Shown here in pieces: positions 18,901 to 31,150 of a stretch of DNA of 64,000 nt. The position numbers and the translations under genes were made by a program. Every line of letters starts with the position of its first letter. Position 1 is the first letter of the stretch. Under the pieces are notes generated by a model, which was not told the origin of the DNA, did not search any database, and worked only from the letters and a program-made list of their open reading frames with translations. The stretch is from Lineus longissimus (taxonomy: Eukaryota; Nemertea; Pilidiophora; Heteronemertea; Lineidae): NCBI RefSeq assembly GCF_910592395.1, contig NC_088310.1:26615491-26679490 (forward strand), read 5' to 3'.

Positions 18901-19187
18901 CTTCCCTTAATATTTACAGTTGTCTCCATATAGGTAATTTTGTTGGAGCAATAGTGACCGCACTGACTGGCAAATAGAAACACATATAATGAAACGTTCA
19001 TTGTGTTTACTACACTGTATACCAGCATGAATAATGTTGACGCAACATTAGAGTGGGATTGCAAGCACCACTGTCTTATATCTAAAAGTAGTTGTCGTTG
19101 GCAAAGCAACATATACTTGCTGTGGTAAACAGGGTGGCTAAACATTAAAGGCACGATATTTGTGACTCTACAATGGAACACAATGCG

Positions 19188-19272
19188 TAATGTCCCAAAT
19201 CTGCGTATTACTACGTCCCAGCGGATCTAATTGGACGTGGTATACGCGCTATTGTAGACGTTTGGGACATTA
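19188..19272. repeat. 85-bp hairpin, MITE-like
   Basis: TAATGTCCCAAA at 19188-19199 is exactly inverted as TTTGGGACATTA at 19261-19272, and the interior continues partly complementary (TACGTCC opposite GGACGTGGTA). No target duplication was clear. Confidence 0.6.
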
Positions 19273-22200
19273 TGAAGTGTGGACGGTCCATTAAAGAGGC
19301 AGTCGTTTGCCTGATAGAATTCATCTTCAATATGAAGCTAGGCATCTGATCTTTCCTCGTTGTAAACTAATTTTCCGATTTCCAAGGAAAGAAATGCGTT
19401 TATTCCTGCGAAATTCCAGCTTTTCGTGGGAAACCGGAAGTCGAAGCTGACAAAAGTAAAAAATCTGACCTCTATGGCTAATACTCCGGATCATGAGGCC
19501 GTCGAAGCGTGGCAACTTTTTCGATATTAATGTGGCCAACCATGACCAAATAAGGTTATGGACTGGAGTTGAATCATAACCAATGACCAATGCTCCGACA
19601 ACGTATAGGTGGACCTTCTTTCTTGTGCTATGTGATTAGAAAGTAATCCCATCCTGATCACAGCGTGTTTCAGTTAGGCCGAAGGAACCACACAACCTCA
19701 AGGCAGAAATGTAACTTTACACATCTAATTCAGCGTTAAGAAGAAGCTTTACACCACAGCACCTCAGGGCAGAAAGGTGTGGGCATCCAGGACGATCGCG
19801 TCTTGTTAGTGGTCATGGGATTAGACACAAACATGGCCCAAGGGATTAAATCGTATCCGTTAAAGTACCATTTACATTATTAAGTGCAATGGCTGCCCAG
19901 TCACCTCCTATTCTACATAGTTTACATCAACAAATTGCACAAAAAAGGACAAATTCAAAATCTGACTGAATTATCATGCTTTTCCTATGTTGGATCTCGG
20001 CGTGCACTCACGTGGCGGGAAAGGTCTTTCGCGCCAGGACTTTCACGTACCGAAAATAACGAATAACGCGTTTTTCTACTATCTAAGAACTGAAACAAAA
20101 TTGGAAAAGCATCAAGCAGGTTCAGAAAAATAGCTTATTGATGAGCCAGAAGAAGAACAAGCATACTGCAGTAAAAGCCTCCCATCCCTTTAAAGCTCTG
20201 CAACAGAACTTACCACACACTCCAAAGAGGCGTCACTGTGCTCAAGTAATAATCATGAAACTGTCATGTTTGTACCTGTTCTCTTCCATACCCACATGCA
20301 ATCACTTAAAATTGACAATTTCCTCCAAATCGAGAATCTTCTTTAGAAACATAGGAAACTGTTGGAATTTATTTCGCTAACAGAATATGGGTGCGATTCA
20401 CACTTCGAATGCTTTGGAATCTCACATTTCACCATTAGTGTAATAAGTTAGGTGGGGGATGGAATATGAGCACCAACCCCTTCATTCCAATAAATGTGCT
20501 TATGACATAAACAGGATGTTCGCAGCTGGTGAGATGCTGCCATTTATGTTTTCCAAAACGCCAAAGTCGTCTCCACTTGAATTCTGATTGCTAAAGGGCC
20601 TAGTTAGGCCATTATTAGATAACACTCAGTTTCAGCAGCAACTTCAAAAGTCATCAATTTTTCACGTAATTCGCCGTATTGGCGGTATTTTTTGCCTTCT
20701 CTTTGACAATGTTCTTGAAATCATTGCAAAAAGTGTTTTCACGGTCAGCCATGTTGGATGGTTTGTCGTGCCTGACTGAACTGAGTCAAATCCTGTCATG
20801 GTCATTTGGGCTTTCGTTTGTCTGTCCCTCCAGCATGTCAGGTGATGACGTCACTCGCTGCTGTAGGTTGGAGTTTTGGCGTTTTTCTTTCCCTCCACCA
20901 TCGCCGACATACCTGTTGCCAAACCATGCCTTGTCATCTCAGTTCATATTTTATAACACTATTAAGACATATCTGGCGCATAAAAAAATCTACTGGACTG
21001 ACCAATTCACTTTCGTTGTCCGACGGACTTTCGATTTTTCATTATGCGCGGGCCTAATAATCGACGAGGGAATATTTTATTACGTAATCTAGGAAATGGC
21101 TTATTAGTATTTTATTCATGTGATTTCCACGAACAAAGCATGTTTGGAAGAACACGCACACGAAAAAGGTCAGCCTGGTCGTTGGGTGACTCAGCAGGAC
21201 CTGAACTTGTGATACCCTTCCGACAAGGGTGCGGGGAAGAAAATCCATTTACATTAATGTGCTTCGCGGAAATGACGACGTTTGTTTGTTTGTAGCATTC
21301 CGAAACCACTCCTTGATAATTGAACATGCTCAATTATTTTAGTCTAAAAACACATTCCGTCATCGTGACTGACAACTTACAGACTTATGAAAAGAATGGA
21401 TTCAAAAAATGACGCCCAAAGTACACGTAAGCTCACACGACTGTACTTGAAGTCACTTAAAACCAATTGACCTCGAAGTTGTAGTGAGCCGACTGGATAA
21501 TTTAAGGAGGAGATGAGTAAGGTTTTCAAAGAATATCCGAGGAATCGCAATGTTGGGATGAGTATGTGCAAGAATTGCATCAATGATTCGAGGATAATTC
21601 TACGTGCAGTTTGTTTGGTCAGCACTGTCCAGCTTTCGACAATTAAACAACAAACCATGATGGTAAAGCATCCCGATCAGTTTGTCACCTGGCAGAGTTC
21701 AACCCATTTCATTGACGTATGCAGGTCCTCATTAAAATGATTTACTCGTATGTTACGTCGAGATCTGCGTAAAGCTTTTATTTCTCGGAAAGACCTTTTG
21801 ACTAGATTACAAATGGAGGCACTGTTATGTAAATATTTGTAATTAAGTCTTGGACGTATTATAGTCTTCATGAATTGGTCAATTACGATGTCCTAGACAA
21901 ACTGTGGGATCAATTTCCCTCATTTGGTATACGAATATTCGGTCACCTAAAAGACGATAGCATGAGGTAAGAATGCTTTCGTCAACAGGTCAAAATGACT
22001 GAACAAGTTACTGTTTGTTTCCTTCCGGTGCGAAAAGCTTGTGCACGAGTTACCTAATGATTCGATGAGAATTCGAGCGTTAGGTCACGTATGTGTGGGC
22101 AACTGATCGAGAACGACAACGATCACACCCGCATGTTGAAAGACACCATCTATTTTTCAAAAGCATAGCTGTCCATTGCCCATGCTGAAAATACTAGTAG

Positions 22201-24727
22201 TAAAGCCGAGTTGTACAGTCATATCGGGCTAGGCCTAAACAGATAATTTGTGGATATAGCCGACACCACGAAGCTGCATTTTGGTAGCGGAGCAGCGATC
22301 ACGGATAGATTCATTCCGAGCTTGGGGAACAGAATCGCCAGCATACCGATGATCCTTTATAGAAAAGCATTAAGATAGCAAAATATGATTATAGTGTTTC
22401 TTCTTTTAAAGTCCCGACTGAGTGACTGTTAGTGACAGGTATGTGATGGGTGGGTTCAACCATTGGGCGTGACTTACTGTGACCCTTCGCATTTGGAATG
22501 TGTTAGTGTATATACATTGATTCACTGCGATGGTTGCCGTTAGTCATTTCTAGCTGAAGGCTGGATAAACTCCAGATACTTAAATATTGGCTCGAGTTTT
22601 CGTGCCCAGTACTTGAGAATCTGTTTTCTGCCTTGACGCCTCACTCTCAGAGGACTCCTGGCCATAATCTGACATGTCGGAGGCCGATGCCAGGGCCATA
22701 GTTGTTAGTTCTTTATGGCTCCATCAGTCAGTGGTTACCTCCGATCATCAAACGACCACTTCCGCTACACACTAATCCCCTTGGGTTTCATTTGGTTGCC
22801 GATAGAATTGATTCAGATTAATCGATCTGGTAAAACCCGTTTCCCTTGGTGCAAAGCGTTGGGTGGTAGCCTGTTGGGGCTTTCGACTAGTCAATGGAGT
22901 GCGTTTGGTGATGTTTGAAAAACACATTAAGCCCCATCCTCCTTTTACTGGACCGGAACTCTATAAACGTATAATAATGAGAATATGCTTTGATATTATG
23001 CCTGTTATGGAGAGCGATTATGCCAGGGATCACTGTTTCATCAGCTCGGCCATTAAAGACGGCTCAGAGTCGTCTCTATACAGAAATGACTGTGCATACA
23101 TTAACCAATGCAATTGTAGATAACGTATTCACTATCTAAGACCGCTTTAGTCATGACCATCGGACAACTGGGTGTCGCCAACCCATGGTCTATCCATCGA
23201 ACGACCATGCATAATACGACTTTTATCTTCCGTTCCGTGAATATTCGGTAACTGACTCTAAGGGATGAGCGTTTGTGGTTTCTGAGTGTGAGGGGGTATA
23301 GAGGTGTCTGCTAAAGCACAACCAACAGACAACCATGCCTTCCCGAGCTTCGCGCGATATGGACCATTCTGGGAAAACTCAATGAGGAAGGTATAATCTA
23401 TTACTAGCCCCTGCTCGAGGTATAGTCTTGTGCAGTGTTACTTCTGCCCACCTACATCGTGCTGGAAAATGTCTCGTACAAAGAAAGTCTGGCATGCGCC
23501 AGACTGATAAGTAAAGAACTTCTGGCTGCGCGAGACCACTGTGATAAAAATGACCATTGCAGACACTTTGTGACGTAGGCATACATTTTTTACAATACAA
23601 ATGCTCTCAAAGACGATATGGAATGATTTTTTATTGACATTTCCTGAACTATATATCTTCTAATTATCACTTTACGGCGTTAGGTCACGTGCTTTTCTTT
23701 CCTCGTGACAATATACAGCAAAATAGTTACAATCCTACAATCGCGCTAAGTCCATGGTGACCCTCTATAAATGTTTCGCCAGCTTCACTATTTTGCCGCT
23801 ACGCGGCGCGTTGGGTCCTTTGCGTCTGGAATATATCTTTGAAAACCTTAAACGATGCTAGATTGTTTACGAAAAGACGAAATTGAAGGATCTCTGCTCA
23901 TCATTACCGTGACAGTGATCAACGGAGATTGCGTGTTTAACGATGTTCACGGCCAGATCATGCTGATGGAGATATTTGTATGGGCATTGATAGTACTATT
24001 AATGGCGTAACCCATCACCTCATTGCGTGATCTTTCAAATAATATTAGCGTTTGATAACTCTCCATGATCACTTAGAAAGGTCTGTCTTTTGCGAAGACT
24101 TGTCCTATCACTGCTTTTTATCGCATCATGTCGATGCCATGTGATATGCAATTATCATCAAATTCATTCAAGTTTTTTAAAGTACACTTCCTTCTTGTGA
24201 ACAAGCCCGGGAAGGAGTGTTGTGTTGCACTAGTTCACTGTAAGTGTTTCCTATAGTAAAGTACAGGGTGTTGATAAAAAAGATTGTCATTTTTAAAAGG
24301 TTTCACTCACTCCGGATGGAGAAAAATACGAATCTTCTGAGTCTCTCTACACAACGATCGACAATTCTCTGATACTTAACATGTAAGTGACGAACTAGCT
24401 TACTAGATAAAGATTACGATTGTGTATCCGCGAAGTGATTGTCATTTATGACCATTCTCAACAAATATGCTGGGAGACTTGAAGTGATTTTACAGACCTC
24501 AGAGTGCAACGAATTGATCTGGCGGTATAAGGTTTGAGGTGACACACACTAATAACCCCGATACAATTTTTGGTATTTTGTAAAGCCAACAACAAACCAT
24601 TCAGTTGAATTCATCTCGGCGGGAATTTATCACAATCAGGGGTCTATTGTGACCTCATGACCGTATTTCAGGCTCATTGTTGCTACCGCTGCAGGTTGCA
24701 AATACTTTATGCATACTGTCAGAAGTG

Positions 24728-24864
24728 TTTACTGTATGCATCATTATAAAGTTCATTCTGAGGAAAGCAGGGGTTAATGCCTCGCTTTACGGCCCTGCGC
24801 GCGAAGTGCTGTGGCCGCAGAAGCTAACATTAACCCCTTTTTTCCTCAGGATTTACAGCATGCA
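24728..24864. repeat. Hairpin element flanked by near-direct repeats
   Basis: CTGAGGAAAGCAGGGGTTAATG at 24758-24779 pairs with the reverse complement at 24828-24849 (mismatches only inside the AAGC/AAAA part). The hairpin is flanked by TTTACTGTATGCA (24728-24740) and TTTACAGCATGCA (24852-24864), 11 of 13 identical, which could be an old target duplication. Confidence 0.5.
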
Positions 24865-26832
24865 GTGAGATTCAGTTTGGATAAGGCATTCCTAGCTGTG
24901 TTTGGGATGTTCCGCCTAAGCCTATAGTTTGGCCTTCGCTAACTTAGATGTTCCATACCGAAAATGGTGATCCAAGGTTGTGATGAGAGATCCAACGCAA
25001 AAATAAAAGGGCTTGATGTTTTTTGAAACACCTCATATAGTCTGTCTCGGTCCGGTCGTCTTCTGGGGGACTCTGCATTACCATTGAATGGTCAATATTT
25101 ATCATACTGGGAGATGATGTTATGAATTTAGAACCGTTTTGTACATGGTAGAGGCCTACATCTTCTTGTTGTATTCTTTCAGTAAAGTTTTCAAATACAC
25201 ATACCCTACTGACATCCATTTGTGACAATAGCAGCAAGTTGAAACGTATAATAAATTTGAATACGAAAGTGCATTTCTTTATATGCCCTTACATGTACGC
25301 CTCACTGAATTCGTTTTATAATAAAGTACCTTGATATTGTTAACGGATAGATTTGAGGTTTTTTAATGGCATCGGCGATTTCAAGCCCAACTGATTTACT
25401 TCAGAAATGAAATACATTAAACCGACACATTGTTTATTGCCTCCGTTACCTCCGCGCGTTGCCTGTGAAGCTTAACAATGTCAATACATTGAGGGTCAAG
25501 ATGGTATTTCTAAAACCACTCGAGCACTTAAAGTGATATTCATTTTCGTTTGCAAATTAATTTGGAAAAAGGAAAAGTTCAATTGGGCTCGTTAAAACCA
25601 TAAACCACGTCTCTTTGTAGTTGAAGGCCATCAGAAGGCAAGAACTCTACTTTTACTTCCTTTTAGCCACTTGATACGCCAGGAGTCTATCTGTAAATGT
25701 CTGCTCTAAATATAGAGCCTTGCAGAACATGTTTAAAAAGTAAGCTTTCAACATTCAACAAACCCGTTAAAAAGAAACACACAAAGCAATATCATTGTCC
25801 TTACCGTCATCTTATAAGATCCAAAAAAGTTTATATATCCGAAAGGGACCGGCGTTATCGTTTTATTCGTCACTTAATCCTCTCTGTCACGTATGTCTTC
25901 GCCTGTATCAGATGACTTAATGAGCGCAACCGCTTGCCGCGCGAGTTTAAATCGGACCTCGATTCGAGTCACTTGGTTGCTAGGTCCTTGCACAACATTT
26001 GCTTGAAAGAGTCTTTCGGAGTAGTTACCAGTGTACCACCTACACACGAGTTTTCAAGTCTGCTATCCAAATAAGGAGAGCGCGCGCCCAGGCGACAGCA
26101 ATGCTGATTACGTCAACAGCAATTTTTGATTACTTCAGCAGCAATTTTGAACACGTAATCCGCCGGCACGTCACAGTAACTACTGGAATCTTTACATTGC
26201 TGGCTTGATGGACAAGTTAACGACGACTATCTGACCACGATTGGTTCGGTTGATCAATTGATGGGGAAGAGGTCTGACCATTAAGTGTATACAACATCGA
26301 AAAATATGTAAGGTTACTTTTTCTAAGGGAGATGAAGTTGACCACACAAAGCCCAGTGTAGGGCGTTACCCAACTGGCGTCTCAACATAAATGGCGGTCA
26401 ACTGATGCAGAAAATCCGGAACTTTTTACAACAACTTACACAACTATTACTAATGATTGTTTCCCGGTTAGTGCAGCACCCTGGGGGTGGTCTCGGTGGG
26501 ATTTGGGGGTGTTAGCTGATTCGAACAATGAGATGGTAAAAACATACCAAACTGAGGGCGTTAATTGCTTATTCATTGTGTCCATTCTGTCTGATGTTTG
26601 ATTACAAAATATTTGGGGGGATCAAAACCACGCCTCTTTATGCAATGCACTGACCGGGTATATCGAATAATAATCCATCCTGCTGTTTTGATCTTTGTTC
26701 AATAAATCAATAAGCGTATCTTGAAGGATGGAAAAGGTGGGGAAAGCGGATCGAACTTTGAAGTGCAATCAAACGAGAATGGATTGATTCAGATCGCTGG
26801 GTGGGGACGCAGGTTAAAACTATCGACTTTTG

Positions 26833-27515
26833 TAAAGCTCTGTACACACTGACAACATTTTCGGTAACATTTTCGGAAACATCTCGGCAACACACCTGGG
26901 CAACAAAAATTTGGCCCTGTATACACATGACAACATTCGACAACATGTTGGGCAACTTGTTATCGAATGTTTCTGAGAAAATGAGGATTTTGGACGGAAA
27001 TTCATAAACAATGGAAGATTCCAAGAGAAGAAGATGTATTGTCGGGGGCTCTGCCATAATTTTACGTATCCTGATTGAAAGACGGCAAAGAAGACGTAAA
27101 GATGAGGAAAGAGTGTGGACAAGACCATGGATATATATGAGAGACCAGCATGGGGCCTACCACTGTCTCCTGTCTACTGTCATCCCATAAACAGGCACAA
27201 CTTTTCCATACTGCGATAAGTTGTTCCACTTCACTCAATAACCATTCCTTGCTGGAGGCTGCTATTTTGACTTCATCACATGGCTTCAGGCAGATCATGT
27301 GATTTGTGGCCTATTTCTGATTGGATAAAACTCGACGACACTCGGCAACAAAATTGATTTTGTATTACTTCGATAACATTTGACCAACATTTGACCAACA
27401 TGTTACCGAATGTTTCCGAACTGTACACACTGCCAACATTTTCGATAACATCGCACCTGGACAACATGTTGGCCAACATGTTTTCCAAAATGTTGTCAGT
27501 GTGTACAGAGCTTTA
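26833..27515. mobile_element. 683-bp non-autonomous element with 29-bp terminal inverted repeats
   Basis: The 29 bases from 26833 (starting TAAAGCTCTGTACACACTGA, continuing CAACATTTT) are perfectly inverted at 27487-27515. Just inside both ends, subterminal repeats of CAACATGTTG, CGGCAACA and TACCGAATGTTTC-type motifs occur in both orientations. No transposase-like reading frame is present; the open frames simply cross the repeats. This is the architecture of a MITE or internally deleted DNA transposon. A target duplication was not obvious at the flanks. Confidence 0.65.
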
Positions 27516-28036
27516 GGGTAGGCCTACACTCGCTCCTACGCAGTAGTTAGAATTTGTCTCGAGTCGTGTTCGAACCGCGGTGATCGCTGCGTTGGATATT
27601 GACTCGCAGGTCACCGCAAACAAGAGATCATCGTCGCAAGCGGATGACAATCGCAGGTCGCAGTGATTTTAATCGCTCGTTTATGGACGCTTTAGTCATC
27701 CTATAGTTTTCCTACGGAAGGGAGAGGTCCATAAACGCCGCGTCCGAAGTGTACGGCGGGACGGCCACGCAACTAAATGAGACAGACGCCGAAGGAAGGA
27801 ACTGTCCACAAATAAAGAAAAATGATGATAGAACCTTGGTTGTATAAATATTTAATGAAAGTTTTAATGTACTTTGTCGATGCCCGAAGTCATTTTGCAA
27901 TTGAGGTTCCGTACACTCGTCGCCTTATTCTACACTGTGATGAATAAGTCAAGAGTTAGGCACCGCCGGGAGACAACACCAATCAACAGTTGGTTGCATG
28001 CGACGAAAATTACGGACTAGATATGCCAGTGCGTTT

Positions 28037-28125
28037 CACTCCGGACGCAGTGGACCGGCCTCGTTCCTCACCATATGGAGACCCAATTAGGATGACGCAA
28101 TGGGCTGCCCAGAGAGTCTAGTGTG
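28037..28125 (+). repeat. Copy of dispersed CGGACGCAGTGGACC element
   Basis: CACTCCGGACGCAGTGGACC, then GGCCTCGTTCC, then AGGATGACGCAATGGGCTGC, in the same order and spacing as the copies at 12717 and 30263. Confidence 0.7.
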
Positions 28126-28355
28126 CGGCAGAATCTATCTTGGCATCGTTTGACGCAGTAACCTGAATCGAATTGGTTTAGACTCGGTATTTTCGTTCTT
28201 GGTGGAATGGATCAAAAATGCAGGCAGGTAATCAGTGGGAAACCGTTTTTGCGCAATGCTTGCAGCACCTTTTTTCCCGTGGTACCCAAAAACTCCTCCA
28301 GCTGGTTATCGATTATCCGAGAGGCTCACATGCAGGTGGGGGCGACGAATAGCGG

Positions 28356-29194
28356 CTACTCAACAGACATACTGTCTATGGCTTTAGAGACATCAATAGT
28401 GTTGACGGAATAATTGGCTTGACAATTTGGCACTGGGCAAACAACGAAACTAATGTTACACCAGTTTGTCAAGTTGCCCTGGTAACAGGTATCAAAATTA
28501 GTTTGAGTTCCGCACAACCGTTTCTGATGTTGGTGTAGCCCGAGTATAGTGTTGAGCAGGATTGGTTTATTTTTGTTCTTTTTCTTCTCGAACTCGAGAG
28601 CAGCCATCGACATTAACATAATGGCTCACCGACAGAGCAAAATGAAATCTAATTTTTCATCTGCAAAACAAGCAAGATAAATGTAAAACTTCTACCAGAA
28701 GAATAAAATGAAGTTGGTGTAAACTCAGCCATGGGGCTGTCGCGATTCTCAGTATTGCCCGTCTTTTGTGTAGCTGGAGTGCGCCAGGTTCAGGTTGTTG
28801 TAAATGTAATGGCGAGCATCGTGTTTTTACCTCCCATCTTCATCATAATCCCCATTTTCCTTTTAAAAGAATAATCCCCTTGGCAAACCGACCGTAATTA
28901 GTTCATATGAAAAGGACTGTTTGGTTCGTATGTAGAGACATAACTCGCTTCACAACCCACGCTCCTATTTTAGGAATGACAACGGTTATCACTCCAAATC
29001 AGGTAAAGTGCTTCCGTAGTAATTAATTCCTTTATGGTGTTGTGGACAAAGGTGCGAGTCTATTACCCACATCATTCGCGCAAAAATGTAAGGCAACCGT
29101 ACCGGTGTAACAGTTCTTAATGTCCCAGGATAGAGTGTCCTGCTTTGGATCTTTGTTGTCGAAGAGGACACGGACTTGAAGATTAATCGACAGA
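28356..29194 (-). CDS. Putative cysteine-rich extracellular protein, two 3' exons
   Basis: Two minus-strand segments join in phase: 29194-29071 (preceded by TATTGTTGTAG, followed by the donor GTGGGT) and 28523-28356 (preceded by CAACATCAG, ending in TAG). Together they read as a soluble domain with SWDIKNCYTGTVALHFCAND at the junction, continuing with five more cysteines (LCGTQTNFDTCYQG, NWCN, VVCPVPNC) and a short tail ending SMSVE. The V-x-V-L-F-D...D-T-L-S-W-D-I beginning resembles beta-rich extracellular repeats of marine invertebrates, but I cannot assign a family. No signal peptide exon or promoter was located upstream, so this is partial at the 5' end. Evidence is limited to splice signals, phase match and cysteine content; it may be a pseudogene or chance. 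Confidence 0.35.
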
Positions 29195-31150
29195 CTACAA
29201 CAATAGAAGCCCAATCATCCGCAACAACGAGACTGAAACAAAGGAGATAAAATGGAGTGCAATACGATTATTGGTCCTGAGACTCCATTAATGGTCAAGA
29301 AATGAGTATTAATTGTGCCTCGCCTGATGCAGGTGCGGCAGTCATTTTGATGGTTTCCTTTGATGGTGGTCAGTTCCGGGCTACGGACAGACTCAAGTGT
29401 GTGATATCAACCCAAATAAGAAGCCGATAACAGGCAGTTCCGGCGGTGCAGGCTGCCTCACCAATAAGGGGGAGGGGGGAGGTAGTCCAGGGAACCTCGA
29501 CCCGTCACTCCGTGTTGTTATAATGAGTGAATGAAGAAGACTAGTGAGAAAAGGGGGGGGACTAATACATTCGTTGCCGATCATGTGATCAGGCCTTTTT
29601 ACTCCTTCGTCATCATATACCTGTACAAATTAAATATCGACAGGCGGAGTATATTGAAAACCACTGGTTATGCCAGGATGTGGCAGCCAGTCATCATTAG
29701 GAGTCGTTGCGCAAATAAGGCAAAGCTCCTGGTCGGTTTTACAGCATCTGTCGTAGCATGGTCGTTCATCACGAAAGTCAATTTTGACATCAAATCAAAA
29801 GAGCCTGGGCAATATCCTTGTCCGCTCATATAGCCATGAAATAAGGCTTGATTTCTCAGGAGACGTCTGTCTAATAAGTTTGTCGAGCCTCACGCCTAAC
29901 TTTTTGTCGCAACCGAAACCCCTCGGGGCCCGGTGTTCTTTGAGGTACTAATGAACAGACGTATTACTAAACGAACAAGTCGTGTTGGGACCAATTGTGT
30001 ATTAATTGTGCAAAAAAATATTGAAAATCATCCCGGGTTCGAGTTTTGTTCCAATGTAACATCTGGCAGTGCTTCCCAGCAGCAACGAGCATGCATAGAC
30101 ATCTTCTACAAATACGGGGCCACACTCGGAAGCACTTGTTTACTTCTGCAAATCATCTGTTTGATGAACGTCCGTTCATAGCATACCCTCGCGCAATGAC
30201 CCCTAGATCCTGCCACTGATGGCAACTAGCGTTTTCAAATCTGTTTCTGCCGCCAGAGCGAATACACTCCGGACGCAGTGGACCAGCGTCGTCCCTCCCC
30301 ATGGAGGAGGTATGGACAGGATGACAATGGACCAAGCCCTAGTCAGCTGATACTAAACTGGGACTTTGTTTCCTTTCATTATGGGTTTGATGAAGATAAG
30401 CCGGCAATGATTAAGTTAGTTTCACGTGGCTTTTGGGTGTTTATCGTCTTATTTCACTTTATGTGGTCAAAATCCACAGTAATAACCAGAAAGCGACATA
30501 GGGAGCTCCCTGGGGGTAGATGATGGAACTAAACGAAAACTTGTCTCGACACCAATCTTTGGCTGGACAGCCTTTTTTGCTGGAGAAGACAGAGATTGCA
30601 AAGGTGTTGTGAGATTAGCTGAATTGGATTAATTGCGACTCTGACTCCTATCGTTTGACTTTGACATCAAACTCATAAAGATAGGCAACTAGAAGTCACA
30701 ATCAAACCAACTGGGAAGTGTCACCTGATAGGCAAGATCCTGATATTGACAGTGAGAGAAGCGTCCTGGTAGATAAAATGTGGTATCTAGGTTATGACAA
30801 GATCTTTGAATAGTGTGCTGCTGAGACTCTGTCCTTTTACAGTTCTGCCTCTTGTTTGACCTGATACAGGCACAAGTAGAGGGTAAAGTGGCCTGGCAGA
30901 TCAAATGTTGTTGTTGAAGAGGTAAATAGTACAAACATTAAAACATGATGTCAATAATCACAACATATTTATTATCAAAAGCAACTTTGGGCCAAACTTT
31001 AATCCGTCTCTTTACTAATATACACTGCAGGGCGTTTAGAGGAAAGTGACAATCAAGTTCACCTGATGTACTTTCAAAGTTATGCAGTCATTATAACATC
31101 TATCATGAAAGCTGTAGACACATCTGCTCAGGCACTTTTTTATCTCAACT
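29195..31150. other. Intergenic DNA and RNPC3 3' UTR
   Basis: No further coding exon is supported. It contains one copy of the dispersed CGGACGCAGTGGACC element (30263-30350). The right end should be the RNPC3 3' UTR, with a minus-strand AATAAA at 30968-30973, about 180 nt past the stop. Confidence 0.5.
30263..30350 (+). repeat. Copy of dispersed CGGACGCAGTGGACC element
   Basis: ACACTCCGGACGCAGTGGAC, then CGTCGTCCCTCCCCATGG, then ACAGGATGACAATGGACC; the same block order as at 12717 and 28037. Confidence 0.7.

Larger units (their letters stand above)
14368..28355. other. Gene-poor intergenic region
   Basis: About 14 kb where no open frame shows a recognisable domain or a plausible exon chain. 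It holds a duplicated AATACCTTAAGGTTTCAGGA segment (15892-15950), a TACATGTA-rich palindromic stretch (16236-16272), hairpins at 19188-19272 and 24757-24850, and the terminal-inverted-repeat element at 26833-27515. Upstream exons of the cysteine-rich precursor could lie at its left edge. Confidence 0.5.

Noticed and set aside
20679-21092. 137-codon + strand frame
   Set aside because: Hydrophobic/low-information sequence with no family signature, no splice context and overlapping frames of similar size.
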